Origin: Hymenobacter sp. BT559
Lineage (GTDB): Bacteria; Bacteroidota; Bacteroidia; Cytophagales; Hymenobacteraceae
Length of the DNA stretch: 64,000 nucleotides
Direction of reading: 5' to 3'
Assembly: GCF_017571525.1 (NCBI RefSeq)
Contig: NZ_JAGETY010000005.1
Coordinates: 279,311 to 343,310 of the forward strand
A model generated the notes under the pieces. It was given only the letters and a program-made list of their open reading frames with translations. It was not told the DNA's origin and did no database searches. The translations under genes were made by a program, and so were the position numbers. Shown piece after piece: positions 18,154 to 25,683 of the stretch. Positions within the stretch are counted from its first letter, which is position 1, and each line of letters begins with the position of its first letter.

Positions 18154-19506
18154 CTAGTGGCTGGTCGCTGCCGGGCGAAACGTCTGCACGGCCTCGCCCA
18201 GGTCGAAGACGGCTAGCTCGGGCCGGGCCCCGGCCACAATGCTGCTGCCCGCCGCCGAGCGGTAGCCGCCCGCACAGTGCACCACCACCGGCCGCCCGGC
18301 CGGAATCTCGCCGGCCCGCTCGCGCAGTTCGGGCAGCGGCAGCAGTAGGGCGCCCGGCAGCAGCGGTGCTTGCTTGGCCTCGGCGGGGTTACGCACATCC
18401 ACGATGGTGAAGCGCTCGGGTTGCGCCCGCAGGGCGGCCACGTCGAGCGCGGGCGCTTGCACTGCCCCGGCCGCCGCCACGCCCGCGCCCCGCACGAGCG
18501 GCTCGTAGCCGATTTTAGCCACCTGATGCAGCAGCCCGGCCAGTGCCGCCTCGTCGGCCGCCAGCAGGTAAAACGGTTCGTCGGGCCCAACTATCGAGCC
18601 TAGCCAGGTTTCAAATTTGCCGCCCGGCTGAATATTGAGCGCCCCCGGCAGGTGGCCCGCCCGAAACGCCGCTGCAGGCCGGGCATCGACTACCAACGTG
18701 CCGGCGGGCAGTGCGGCCGCCTCGGCCAGGCGCGGCACCTGGGCCAGGCTAGCCGCCAAGGCAGGCGCACCAGCCTTGTTCAGGGCCACATCGTAGCCGA
18801 AGTATTTGGGAATGAACGGCTGGTCGGCCAGCAGCTCGTGCACAAAGTCAGCCTCGCTGAGTGGGCGCAGCATGGGGTTGCCGGCGCGCTCGGCGCCGAT
18901 GGTGCTACTCATAGCCCCGCTCAGGGCCTTGCCGCAGAGGCTGCCCGCGCCGTGGGCCGGGTACACCAGCACGTCGTCGGCCAGCGGTAGCAGCTGGGTG
19001 CGCAGCGAGTGGTAGAGCTGCCGGGCCAGCTCCTCGCGCCGGGCCGTGAGGTGGCCGGCGGCCTCGCGCAGGTCTGGCCGGCCCACGTCGCCCACAAACA
19101 GCGTATCGCCCGTAAACACGGCCACGTCGCGGCCCTCGCGGCTGAGCACGATGCTGATAGAGTCGGGCGAGTGCCCCGGCGTATTCAGGGCCCGAAAAGC
19201 CAGTTTGCCTACCGCTAGGGTATCGCCGCTGTCGAAAGGCTGGTGTGGGTAGTTGGCCCCTAGCAGCTGGCTCACGTGCACCACGGCCCCGGTGGCCTGG
19301 GCTATCTCCAGGTGGCTGCTCACGAAGTCGGCGTGCGGGTGCGTTTCGATAACGGCCACGATGCTAGCCCCGTGCGCCTGCGCAAAGCCGTAGTACGGCT
19401 GCGGGTCGCGGGCCGGGTCGATGAGCACCACCGCGCGGGCGCACTCGCTCAGCACGGCGTAGGAAAAATGGGCCAGGCCCTTGTCTTCAAACTGCTCGAT
19501 TTTCAT
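18154..19506 (-). CDS. MBL-fold persulfide dioxygenase-like protein with two rhodanese domains
   Basis: A 450-residue cytoplasmic enzyme with an N-terminal metallo-beta-lactamase domain (residues about 1-240) and two rhodanese domains. Metal-site motifs are ETHPHADFVSSH, LNTPGHSPDS and FTGDTLFVGDVGRPDLR. HADF instead of HADH is, as far as I recall, usual in this MBL-rhodanese group. The first rhodanese domain (TLVVDARPAAAFRAGHLPGA) lacks a clear active-site Cys. The second has VVHCAGGYRSAAGS with the Cys loop. The order resembles CstB of Staphylococcus, which oxidises persulfides to thiosulfate with sulfite. It lies between a TauE exporter and the sulfur transporter, fitting detoxification or use of sulfane sulfur. 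Confidence 0.88.
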   Translation of the reverse strand: MKIEQFEDKGLAHFSYAVLSECARAVVLIDPARDPQPYYGFAQAHGASIVAVIETHPHADFVSSHLEIAQATGAVVHVSQLLGANYPHQPFDSGDTLAVGKLAFRALNTPGHSPDSISIVLSREGRDVAVFTGDTLFVGDVGRPDLREAAGHLTARREELARQLYHSLRTQLLPLADDVLVYPAHGAGSLCGKALSGAMSSTIGAERAGNPMLRPLSEADFVHELLADQPFIPKYFGYDVALNKAGAPALAASLAQVPRLAEAAALPAGTLVVDARPAAAFRAGHLPGALNIQPGGKFETWLGSIVGPDEPFYLLAADEAALAGLLHQVAKIGYEPLVRGAGVAAAGAVQAPALDVAALRAQPERFTIVDVRNPAEAKQAPLLPGALLLPLPELRERAGEIPAGRPVVVHCAGGYRSAAGSSIVAGARPELAVFDLGEAVQTFRPAATSH

Positions 19507-19530
19507 AATAAATAGTTGGTTAGTCGCTAC

Positions 19531-20343
19531 TTAGCTGTGGTGAAAGAATAGCTCCTTCGTGAGAATAAATGTCCCCATTGCCAGCGTAAACCAGCCAAAT
19601 GCCGGCTTGAGCCGCGCCCCCGGAATAAAGCGCGCCAGGTAGCTGCCCAGTACTATGCCCCCGAGCGCAAACCCCAGAAACCCCAGCAAAAAGGGCCAGT
19701 CGATAAGCTGCCCCGCCCCCAGGTCGCCCACAAAGCCGAGGAGCGAGTTGAGGGCGATAATGGCCAGCGAGGTGCCCACGGCCATCTTCATGGGCAGCCG
19801 CGCCCCCAGCACCAGCGCCGGAATAATGAGAAAGCCGCCGCCCGCGCCCACTAGCCCCGTCAGCAGCCCCACCACGGCTCCAATGCCCAGTACCAGCCCG
19901 GGGCTAGGGGCCGCCGGGGCCGCGTCGGCATCGGGAGCCGCGCCGCGTCCGCTCCGAATCATGGCCACGGCCGCCGCCACCATCAGCACCGCAAAGGCCA
20001 GCAGCACCAGCAGGTCTTTGGTAACTGGCAGGCGGCCTAGCATAAAGAGCTGCTGCGGCACGGCCGGCAGCAGCACCCGCCGCGTCAGAAACACCGTGGC
20101 CAGCGACGGCCCCAGAAACAGCAGCGCCGTGGGCAGCGCCACCAGCCCGCGCCGCCAGTAGCCCGCCGCCCCCACCAGCGCCGTGCTGCCCACCACAAAC
20201 AGCGAGTAAGCCGTGCTCAGCACCGGGCTCACCCCTAGCAGGTACACCAGCACCGGCATCGTCAGGATGGAGCCCCCGCCGCCCATAATGCCCAGCGCGA
20301 GCCCGATAAAAATGGCCGCCAGATAACCCAGGTAGTGCAGCAT
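19531..20343 (-). CDS. TauE/SafE family sulfite/anion exporter
   Basis: A 270-residue inner-membrane protein with about eight helices and the two-fold repeat of the TauE/SafE family. The repeat is visible as GLALGIMGGGGSILTMPVLV at the N terminus and LTGLVGAGGGFLIIPALVLG in the second half. A Pro/Ala-rich cytosolic loop separates the halves. Members export sulfite, sulfoacetate or related anions. It is the first gene of the sulfur operon, 24 bases before the MBL-rhodanese gene. A palindrome at 20371-20386, 28 bases upstream of its ATG, is a likely operator. Confidence 0.88.
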   Translation of the reverse strand: MLHYLGYLAAIFIGLALGIMGGGGSILTMPVLVYLLGVSPVLSTAYSLFVVGSTALVGAAGYWRRGLVALPTALLFLGPSLATVFLTRRVLLPAVPQQLFMLGRLPVTKDLLVLLAFAVLMVAAAVAMIRSGRGAAPDADAAPAAPSPGLVLGIGAVVGLLTGLVGAGGGFLIIPALVLGARLPMKMAVGTSLAIIALNSLLGFVGDLGAGQLIDWPFLLGFLGFALGGIVLGSYLARFIPGARLKPAFGWFTLAMGTFILTKELFFHHS

Positions 20344-20370
20344 GACGCGGTTAGGATTTAGTATGAAAAA

Positions 20371-20386
20371 ATGAACAGATGTTCAT
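20371..20386. promoter_or_regulatory. Candidate operator ATGAACAGATGTTCAT
   Basis: A perfect inverted repeat (7-bp arms, 2-base centre) between the regulator gene and the TauE gene. A second palindrome of the same shape (ATGAAnnnnnnTTCAT outer arms) lies just upstream of the regulator at 20757-20772. Both are likely binding sites of the ArsR-family regulator. Confidence 0.6.
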
Positions 20387-20414
20387 ATGTAAAGGCAAAA
20401 AAAGGCGCCAGCGC

Positions 20415-20741
20415 TTATAAAAACGTGCACTGCGCCAGGCATTGAATAACATTGACTACCTCGCGCATTTTCAAAGAATAGTAGATGTTCTTGCCGCTGC
20501 GCGAGCTGGCCAGGATGCCCTTGCTCTTCATGCCGGCCAGGTGGTGCGAAATGAGCGACTGCTCGGCGTGCAGGCGCTCGCAAATGTCATTCACCGACAG
20601 CTGCTCGTGGGCCGCCAGCAGCTGCACAATGGCGATGCGCGTAGGGTGAGCCGTGGTTTTGAGGATAAACGCCACCTTCTCCATCTTCTCGATGTCGAGG
20701 CCCAGGTCGATGGGAAGTGTAGGAGCGGATGCGGGTGCCAT
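20415..20741 (-). CDS. ArsR-family winged-helix regulator of the sulfur operon
   Basis: A 108-residue dimeric helix-turn-helix repressor. The recognition region is EQSLISHHLAGMKSKGILAS and the wing is SRSGKNIYYSL. Cys54 lies at the start of the alpha-3 region (VNDICERLH), and Cys101 and Cys105 sit in the last helix (IQCLAQCTFL). Such widely spaced Cys pairs are used by persulfide sensors (SqrR/BigR type), although the spacing here is shorter. The gene stands at the head of the sulfur operon on the same strand, with matching palindromes before it and after it. I infer that it represses itself and the operon and is released by reactive sulfur. Metal sensing is the alternative. Confidence 0.82.
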   Translation of the reverse strand: MAPASAPTLPIDLGLDIEKMEKVAFILKTTAHPTRIAIVQLLAAHEQLSVNDICERLHAEQSLISHHLAGMKSKGILASSRSGKNIYYSLKMREVVNVIQCLAQCTFL

Positions 20742-20756
20742 TGATGCAGTAAATGT

Positions 20757-20772
20757 ATGAAAGAAATTTCAT
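20757..20772. promoter_or_regulatory. Candidate operator ATGAAAGAAATTTCAT
   Basis: Inverted repeat with 6-bp arms (ATGAAA/TTTCAT), 16 bases upstream of the regulator's start. The outer arms match the palindrome at 20371-20386, suggesting autoregulation. Confidence 0.55.
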
Positions 20773-20885
20773 GTGTTAAGCGGCCCCTGGCCAATTTAAG
20801 TTCCGGGGTAGTTCACTAAACGGCTACCTGGCAGCGTTAGGGACGGGCTAGCCAGCTGGGCGTGCCAAGCCCGGGTGTTCTATCG

Positions 20886-20893
20886 TACCTTTG
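20886..20893 (+). promoter_or_regulatory. Bacteroidota -7 box (TACCTTTG) for mreB
   Basis: Exact TAnnTTTG match 42 bases before the mreB start codon. Confidence 0.6.
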
Positions 20894-20934
20894 TTTCTTG
20901 CTACTGCTTCCTATTCCTGGCTAAGCTATCTTAA

Positions 20935-21960
20935 ATGGGGTTCTTCAATTTTCTGACCAGCGACATTGCCATTGACCTAGGCACTGCCAATACGCTAATC
21001 ATTCACAATGACAAGATTGTGGTGGACGAGCCGAGCATCATTGCCAAAGACCGCACTACCAATAAAGTCATCGCGGTGGGCTCTAAAGCCCAGCAGATGC
21101 ACGAGAAGACGCACGATAATATTAAAACTATCCGGCCGCTGAAGGATGGCGTAATTGCCGACTTCCACGCCGCCGAAGAGATGATAAAGGGCCTCATCCG
21201 GCTCATCGACACGCGCAACCGGCTGTTTCAGCCCTCGCACCGCATGGTCATCTGCATTCCCTCGGGCATCACGGAGGTAGAGAAGCGCGCCGTGCGCGAC
21301 TCGGCCGAGCATGCCGGGGCTAAGGAAGTGTGGATGATTCAGGAGCCCATGGCGGCGGCCATCGGTATCGGCATCGACGTGGAGCAGCCCGTGGGCTCGA
21401 TGATTATTGACATCGGGGGTGGTACCACCGAGATTGCCGTGATTGCGCTGTCGGGCATTGTGTGCGACCAGTCTATCAAGACGGCCGGCGACGTATTCAA
21501 CCAGGACATTCTCGACTACATGCGCCGGCAGCACAACCTGCTCATCGGCGAGCGCTCGGCCGAGCGCATCAAAATCGAGGTAGGCGCGGCCCTCACCGAG
21601 CTCGACAACCCACCCGCCGACTACGAGGTGCGCGGCCGCGACCTGATGACGGGCATCCCGAAGGTTATCAAGGTAACGTCGTCGGAAATCGCCATTGCCC
21701 TCGATAAGTCGGTGGCCAAAATTGAGGAAGCTGTGCTCAAGGCGCTGGAAATCAGCCCACCCGAACTGTCGGCCGATATCTACGAAAACGGTATTCACCT
21801 CACCGGCGGCGGCGCGCTGCTGCGCGGCCTCGACAAGCGCCTGGCCGCCAAAACCAAGCTGCCCATCCACATTGCCGAAGACCCGCTGCGCGCCGTGGTG
21901 CGCGGCACCGGCAAGGCTATCAAGGACATTCAGGGCTTCCGGGGCGTTCTTTTAACCTAA
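20935..21960 (+). CDS. mreB: Rod-shape-determining actin homologue MreB
   Basis: A 341-residue actin-fold ATPase that forms membrane-bound filaments guiding lateral wall synthesis. The N-terminal amphipathic start (MGFFNFLTSDIAIDLGTANTLI) contains the phosphate-1 loop. GSMIIDIGGGTTEIAVIAL is the phosphate-2 loop, HLTGGGALLRGLDKRL the adenosine loop, and FMVCIP-like VICIPSGITEVEKRAV is also typical. Length is standard. It is followed by mreC and mreD, so this is the classical mre operon, although a 103-base gap with a long inverted repeat separates mreB from mreC. Confidence 0.98.
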   Translation: MGFFNFLTSDIAIDLGTANTLIIHNDKIVVDEPSIIAKDRTTNKVIAVGSKAQQMHEKTHDNIKTIRPLKDGVIADFHAAEEMIKGLIRLIDTRNRLFQPSHRMVICIPSGITEVEKRAVRDSAEHAGAKEVWMIQEPMAAAIGIGIDVEQPVGSMIIDIGGGTTEIAVIALSGIVCDQSIKTAGDVFNQDILDYMRRQHNLLIGERSAERIKIEVGAALTELDNPPADYEVRGRDLMTGIPKVIKVTSSEIAIALDKSVAKIEEAVLKALEISPPELSADIYENGIHLTGGGALLRGLDKRLAAKTKLPIHIAEDPLRAVVRGTGKAIKDIQGFRGVLLT

Positions 21961-21966
21961 TATTCT

Positions 21967-22055
21967 GTCATGCTGACGAAGGAAGCATCTTGTCAGGTCG
22001 GAGTTAGCAGTAAGCTACTTCTACCCTGGCAAGATGCTTCCTTCGTCAGCATGAC
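21967..22055. repeat. 26-bp perfect inverted repeat, dispersed-repeat-like, between mreB and mreC
   Basis: Bases 21967-21992 are the exact reverse complement of 22030-22055, with a 37-base loop. The arm begins GTCATGCTGACGAAGGAAGC. Such arms recall REP/MITE-like elements scattered between genes in this group. As RNA it forms a long hairpin that could attenuate or stabilise mreB relative to mreCD. Confidence 0.8.
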
Positions 22056-22063
22056 ACCTGTTT

Positions 22064-23101
22064 ATGCGTAATCTCATCGCGTTTCTGCTGCGCTTCCAGG
22101 GGGTGATGCTCTTTGTGCTGCTGGAAGTGGTGAGCCTGTTTTTGTTTATAACCAATAGCTCGTACCAGCGGGCGGCGTTTTTCAATTCGGCTAATGCCTA
22201 CGCGGGCGCCGTGCTGGCCCGCCGCACGCAGATAGCCGACTACTTCCGGCTCGATGAGCTGAACCGCCAATTGCTGGCCGATAACGCTAAGCTGCGCCAG
22301 CAGCTTTATCCGCCCGATTTCTCGCGCCGCGAGGCCGATTCGCTGCCGGTAGGACGCGACACGCTGGGCCACCTCATCTACCGCCACTTGCGGCCCGACC
22401 CTAGCCAGGCGCTGGCAGCGGCGACCGCGCCCGGCCTGGGGCAAAATGCGAAGCCCAAAAAACCGAATGCGCTGGCGCGCCCCGATACCCTGCTGCTGGG
22501 CGGCGCCAAGCTAGCCACCCACGACGCCGACTACCCCTTGGTAGCGGCGCGGGTGCTCAATAACTCGCTGCGGGCCGTAGATAACTACCTGACCCTGAAC
22601 GTGGGCACCGCCGATGGCGTGCAGCCCGGGCTAGGGGTGCTGAGCGCCGCGGGGGTGGTGGGGCAGGTAAAATCGGCCAGCGCCCACTACGCCACGGTGT
22701 TTTCGCTGCTGCACTCGAAGATGGCCATTGCGGCTAAAATCAAGCGCGACGGTACCTTTGGCAGCGTGAAATGGCCCGGGGAAGATTACAGCCACGCGCT
22801 GCTCGACTACATTCCGCGCCAGAACCGCCTGGTGCGCGGCGACTCGGTGGTGACGTCGGGCTACAACGCGGTGTTTCCGGAAGGCGTATTTATCGGCACC
22901 GTCGAGTCGTTTGTGAAGGAGCCCGATAAGAATTTCTGGACGGTGCACCTGCGGCTAGGGGTCGATTTCAGCCGCCTCACCTACGTGTACGTGGTGCACA
23001 ACCGCCCGCGCACCGAGCGCGACTCGCTCGAAACGGCCCTCACGGCGCCCGAGCCCGCCCCGGTCAAGCCCGCCAAACAACCTACCCGCCCTACCCGATG
23101 A
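22064..23101 (+). CDS. mreC: Rod-shape-determining protein MreC
   Basis: A 345-residue bitopic inner-membrane protein linking MreB filaments to periplasmic wall synthases. It has an N-terminal helix (GVMLFVLLEVVSLFLFI), a coiled coil at about residues 60-90 (LDELNRQLLADNAKLRQQL), and the beta-rich MreC domain with NVGTADGVQPGLGVLSAAGVV split over a conserved loop, then GDSVVTSGYNAVFPEGVFIG. A Pro/Lys-rich tail ends it. Its stop overlaps mreD by four bases. The gene starts nine bases after a long inverted repeat. Confidence 0.96.
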   Translation: MRNLIAFLLRFQGVMLFVLLEVVSLFLFITNSSYQRAAFFNSANAYAGAVLARRTQIADYFRLDELNRQLLADNAKLRQQLYPPDFSRREADSLPVGRDTLGHLIYRHLRPDPSQALAAATAPGLGQNAKPKKPNALARPDTLLLGGAKLATHDADYPLVAARVLNNSLRAVDNYLTLNVGTADGVQPGLGVLSAAGVVGQVKSASAHYATVFSLLHSKMAIAAKIKRDGTFGSVKWPGEDYSHALLDYIPRQNRLVRGDSVVTSGYNAVFPEGVFIGTVESFVKEPDKNFWTVHLRLGVDFSRLTYVYVVHNRPRTERDSLETALTAPEPAPVKPAKQPTRPTR

Positions 23102-23625
23102 GTGTGCTAGGGGTACTCGTGCGGCAGTTGCTGCGCTTCGGGCTGTATGCCGGCATGCAGGTGTTCATTGTGGGGCAGCTCTCGCTATTTGGGCTGGGCT
23201 GGTGCTTTTTGTACCTGGGCTTCGTACTGTTTTTACCACTAGGCACACCCATCGTCTTGCAGCTGCTGCTGGGCTTTGGCATGGGGCTAGCCATGGATAT
23301 CAGCTATGATACCGGTGGGCTGCACGCCGCCGCGGCCGTGCTGCTGGCCTACCTGCGCCCCTGGGTGCTGCGCCTGCTCACCCCGCGCGACGGCTACGAT
23401 GCCCAGGACACCGTGAACGTGCACCAGATGGGCTGGCAGTGGTTTATGGTGTACCTGCTGCTGCTCGTGAGCTTGCACCACGTGGCCTATTTCTTTCTGG
23501 AGTTGGGCTCGTTTCAGCACCCGCTGCTCACGCTGGCTAGGGTAGGGGTGAGCATCCTGTTCACAAGCACCGCTTTGCTGATTGTGCAGCTGCTGTTCTT
23601 CCCGGTGCGGCGCACGCGCAGCTAG
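23098..23625 (+). CDS. mreD: Rod-shape-determining protein MreD-like
   Basis: A 175-residue protein with five or six hydrophobic helices, position and size as MreD. Sequence conservation in MreD is low, so the call rests on its ATGA overlap with mreC and on stretches such as LGWCFLYLGFVLFLPLGTP and GFGMGLAMDISYDTGGLHAA. It is part of the elongasome with MreB and MreC. Its end overlaps the converging arsC by four bases. Confidence 0.88.
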   Translation: MSVLGVLVRQLLRFGLYAGMQVFIVGQLSLFGLGWCFLYLGFVLFLPLGTPIVLQLLLGFGMGLAMDISYDTGGLHAAAAVLLAYLRPWVLRLLTPRDGYDAQDTVNVHQMGWQWFMVYLLLLVSLHHVAYFFLELGSFQHPLLTLARVGVSILFTSTALLIVQLLFFPVRRTRS

Positions 23626-24050
23626 GCCGGGAAATACTGCCGCGCAAAATCCTGGGCGTAAGCCTTCACTTGGTCGCGCACCGCCCGAAACTGCCCTAGC
23701 ACTTCTTCTGCGCTGCCCGTGGCCTTGGCGGGGTCCGGAAAATTGTGGTGCAGCTTTTGGGCCGAGGAAGGAAATACCGGGCATACTTCCTGGGCGTGGT
23801 CGCACACGGTGAGCACGTAGGCAAACGGTACGGCGGCATACTCCTCCACATGGTTGCTGGTGTGGTGCGCAATGTCAACGCCATCTTCGGCCATCACCTG
23901 CACCGCGCGGGGGTTGAGGCCGTGGGTTTCGACCCCGGCCGAGTACACGGCGGCGCGCTCACTGAGGAGCTGTTGCAAATAGCCGTGCAGCAACTGGCTG
24001 CGGCACGAGTTGCCGGTGCACAGCACCAGGATGTTTGGGGGGCTAGCCAT
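23622..24050 (-). CDS. arsC: Arsenate reductase, thioredoxin-coupled LMW-phosphatase type
   Basis: A 142-residue enzyme that reduces arsenate to arsenite using a Cys cascade. The phosphatase-like loop is LVLCTGNSCRSQ with Cys11 as nucleophile and the family Arg17. The second and third redox Cys are in YVLTVCDHAQEVCPVFP. NFPDPAKATG supplies the general acid Asp. It is the last gene of an ars operon led by an ArsR repressor. No arsenite efflux gene (acr3 or arsB) lies beside it, so export must be encoded elsewhere. Confidence 0.94.
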   Translation of the reverse strand: MASPPNILVLCTGNSCRSQLLHGYLQQLLSERAAVYSAGVETHGLNPRAVQVMAEDGVDIAHHTSNHVEEYAAVPFAYVLTVCDHAQEVCPVFPSSAQKLHHNFPDPAKATGSAEEVLGQFRAVRDQVKAYAQDFARQYFPA

Positions 24051-24107
24051 AGTGAGCTAAGTAATAGTAAGGTGAATACAAAGAGCCAGGCAGTTAAGGC
24101 CGGCGTA

Positions 24108-24632
24108 CTATGCCGAAAGAGGCTGGGTCGCTGCCCCCACCACGCTGCTGCGGCGCTCCAGCAGCAGGGTATCGCGCCACTGCCCGTGTAGCTGGCTGAT
24201 GCGCTCGCGCCGGCCCACCGTGCGAAAACCCTGGCTGGCGTGCAGCGCCAGGCTAGCCGCGTTTTCGGGAAAGATACCGGCTTGCAGCGTCCACAGGCCG
24301 TGCTGCTCCGACTCGGCTACCAGGGCGGCCAGCAGCTGCCGGCCCACGCCCTGGCCCCGCGCCTCGGCCGCGATGTAGATGCTCACTTCGGCCACGCCCG
24401 CATACACGCAGCGGCTCGATACCGGCGAGAGCGCCGCCCAGCCCAGCACCTGGCCCTCGGCCGTGGCGGCCACGAGGCGGCAGTGGGCCAGGTGGCTGGC
24501 ATTCCAGGCTTCCCAGCCGGGGGCCTCGGTGGTGAAGGTGGCCTGGCCGGTGGCTATGCCGGCTTCGTAGATGGCCCGCACGGCCGGCCAGTGCGCGGCG
24601 GCCAGCGCCTGGATGGTGAATGCGGTAGTCAT
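24108..24632 (-). CDS. GNAT N-acetyltransferase, phosphinothricin/ArsN-like
   Basis: A 174-residue acetyltransferase. The acetyl-CoA loop is ARGQGVGRQLLAALV, preceded by AEVSIYIAAE; IYEAGIATGQATFTTEAPGW at the N terminus is typical of the phosphinothricin acetyltransferase group (PAT, ArsN1). In arsenic operons such enzymes acetylate arsinothricin or similar amino acids. Here it sits between DUF6428 and arsC, which supports the ArsN reading but does not prove it. ATG 24632 gives the usual length; a longer frame to 24959 runs over the DUF6428 gene. Confidence 0.85.
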   Translation of the reverse strand: MTTAFTIQALAAAHWPAVRAIYEAGIATGQATFTTEAPGWEAWNASHLAHCRLVAATAEGQVLGWAALSPVSSRCVYAGVAEVSIYIAAEARGQGVGRQLLAALVAESEQHGLWTLQAGIFPENAASLALHASQGFRTVGRRERISQLHGQWRDTLLLERRSSVVGAATQPLSA

Positions 24633-24676
24633 GCCGAAGAAGTAAGTGTTGGGTAGGCTCGGTTCTATAAGATGCC

Positions 24677-25135
24677 CTAGCAGCACCCGCCGCCGGGCGT
24701 GCAGCAGGCCGTTTGTAGCTGGGGCAGTTCCAAGCTGAACGCCGGTACACCGCACGCATCTTGCGCCAGGCAAGCCGTTTGCTTGGGCGTGAGCTGAAAA
24801 TCGGTGCCATCGAAGGCCAGGCCAAACTTGCCAATCGTGGCCTGCTGGTACTCTACTTCGATGTCCAGGTCCTCGCTGCCCAAAATGCGCTCGGAGAGCT
24901 GCAAGATGTGCAGAAATTTTTGCGGGGCTAGCCGATGGTCGTAGTCGCCCGCTTCCCAAAGCTGAAAATTGGCCACGGTTTCGCGCCGCTCCACGCCGCC
25001 GCAGTCAATAAAGTGCTTGGTTACCAAGCCCACTTCGGTCACGTGAAAGTGGCTGGGCAGATAGGTGCCATCGGGCAGCCGAAAGTTCACGGCGGTCAGG
25101 CTAGCCAGGGCCTGCTTCATTTCGGAGATACGCAT
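24677..25135 (-). CDS. DUF6428 protein of arsenic operon with Cys-rich tail
   Basis: A 152-residue protein of a family (DUF6428) often found after arsR. Conserved parts seen are LPSHFHVTEVGLVTKHFIDC, LQLWEAGDYDHRL-like NFQLWEAGDYDHRLAPQKF and LDIEVEYQQATIGKF. The C-terminal tail has Cys in CLAQDAC and ends TACCTPGGGCC, a cluster suited to binding arsenite or another soft metal. Function is unknown. It starts about 25 bases after arsR and leads into the acetyltransferase and arsC. ATG 25135 was chosen because upstream residues run into arsR. Confidence 0.8.
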   Translation of the reverse strand: MRISEMKQALASLTAVNFRLPDGTYLPSHFHVTEVGLVTKHFIDCGGVERRETVANFQLWEAGDYDHRLAPQKFLHILQLSERILGSEDLDIEVEYQQATIGKFGLAFDGTDFQLTPKQTACLAQDACGVPAFSLELPQLQTACCTPGGGCC

Positions 25136-25160
25136 AATAAGTAAGGGAAAAGAGTAAAAA

Positions 25161-25511
25161 TTAGCACCCGCAGGCCGCTTCCGGCCCGCAGGCGGGGCTA
25201 GCAGTGGCGGCCTCAAAAAAGCTCAGGAACTGCTGCTGCACCTGCCGCAGCAGCGCGGTATTGAGGCAGTAGCACACGGTGAGTCCGTCGATTTCGCCGC
25301 GTATCAAATCCAGCGCCTTCAGCTCTTGCAAATGCTGAAACACGGTGGTGCGCGCCAGGGGCAGCTCGGCGGCGATGTCGCCCGAGATGCAGGTGGTTTT
25401 GCTGGCCAGCAGCTGCACGATGGCCACCCGCGCCGGATGGGCCAGGGCTTTGGCCACGCGCGCCAGCTGCTGCTGCTCGGCGGTGAAGGCGGCGGTTTTG
25501 GCGAAGGACAT
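25161..25511 (-). CDS. arsR: ArsR-family transcriptional repressor of ars operon
   Basis: A 116-residue winged-helix regulator. The DNA-reading helix is LPLARTTVFQHLQELKALDLI and the wing GEIDGLTVCYCLN. Possible arsenite ligands are Cys in TTCISGDI (alpha 3), the VCYC pair and the C-terminal CGPEAACGC, so the binding site may differ from the ELCVCDL of E. coli ArsR. It heads the ars operon. A 21-base palindrome at 25540-25560, 29 bases upstream of the start, is the probable operator. Release by As(III) is inferred from context. Confidence 0.88.
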   Translation of the reverse strand: MSFAKTAAFTAEQQQLARVAKALAHPARVAIVQLLASKTTCISGDIAAELPLARTTVFQHLQELKALDLIRGEIDGLTVCYCLNTALLRQVQQQFLSFFEAATASPACGPEAACGC

Positions 25512-25539
25512 GCGAGACGTTGAAAGCTATGCCGCAAAT

Positions 25540-25560
25540 ATACGTCATACTATGTCGTAT
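25540..25560. promoter_or_regulatory. Probable ArsR operator palindrome
   Basis: ATACGtCATA, one central C, then TATGtCGTAT: ten-base arms that pair at every position but one. It lies just upstream of arsR, and a partial further half-site (AACGTCATAG) follows at 25564-25573. Confidence 0.7.
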
Positions 25561-25683
25561 TTTAACGTCATAGGGAAAATCTGTTTAAAAAGTCAGCTGC
25601 CCCGCCCATAACTGGCTACCGTGTGCACTTGGCCTAGTTCTGGCATCTTTGAGGCGATAACCCCGGCCGTATGGCCCGACCTT

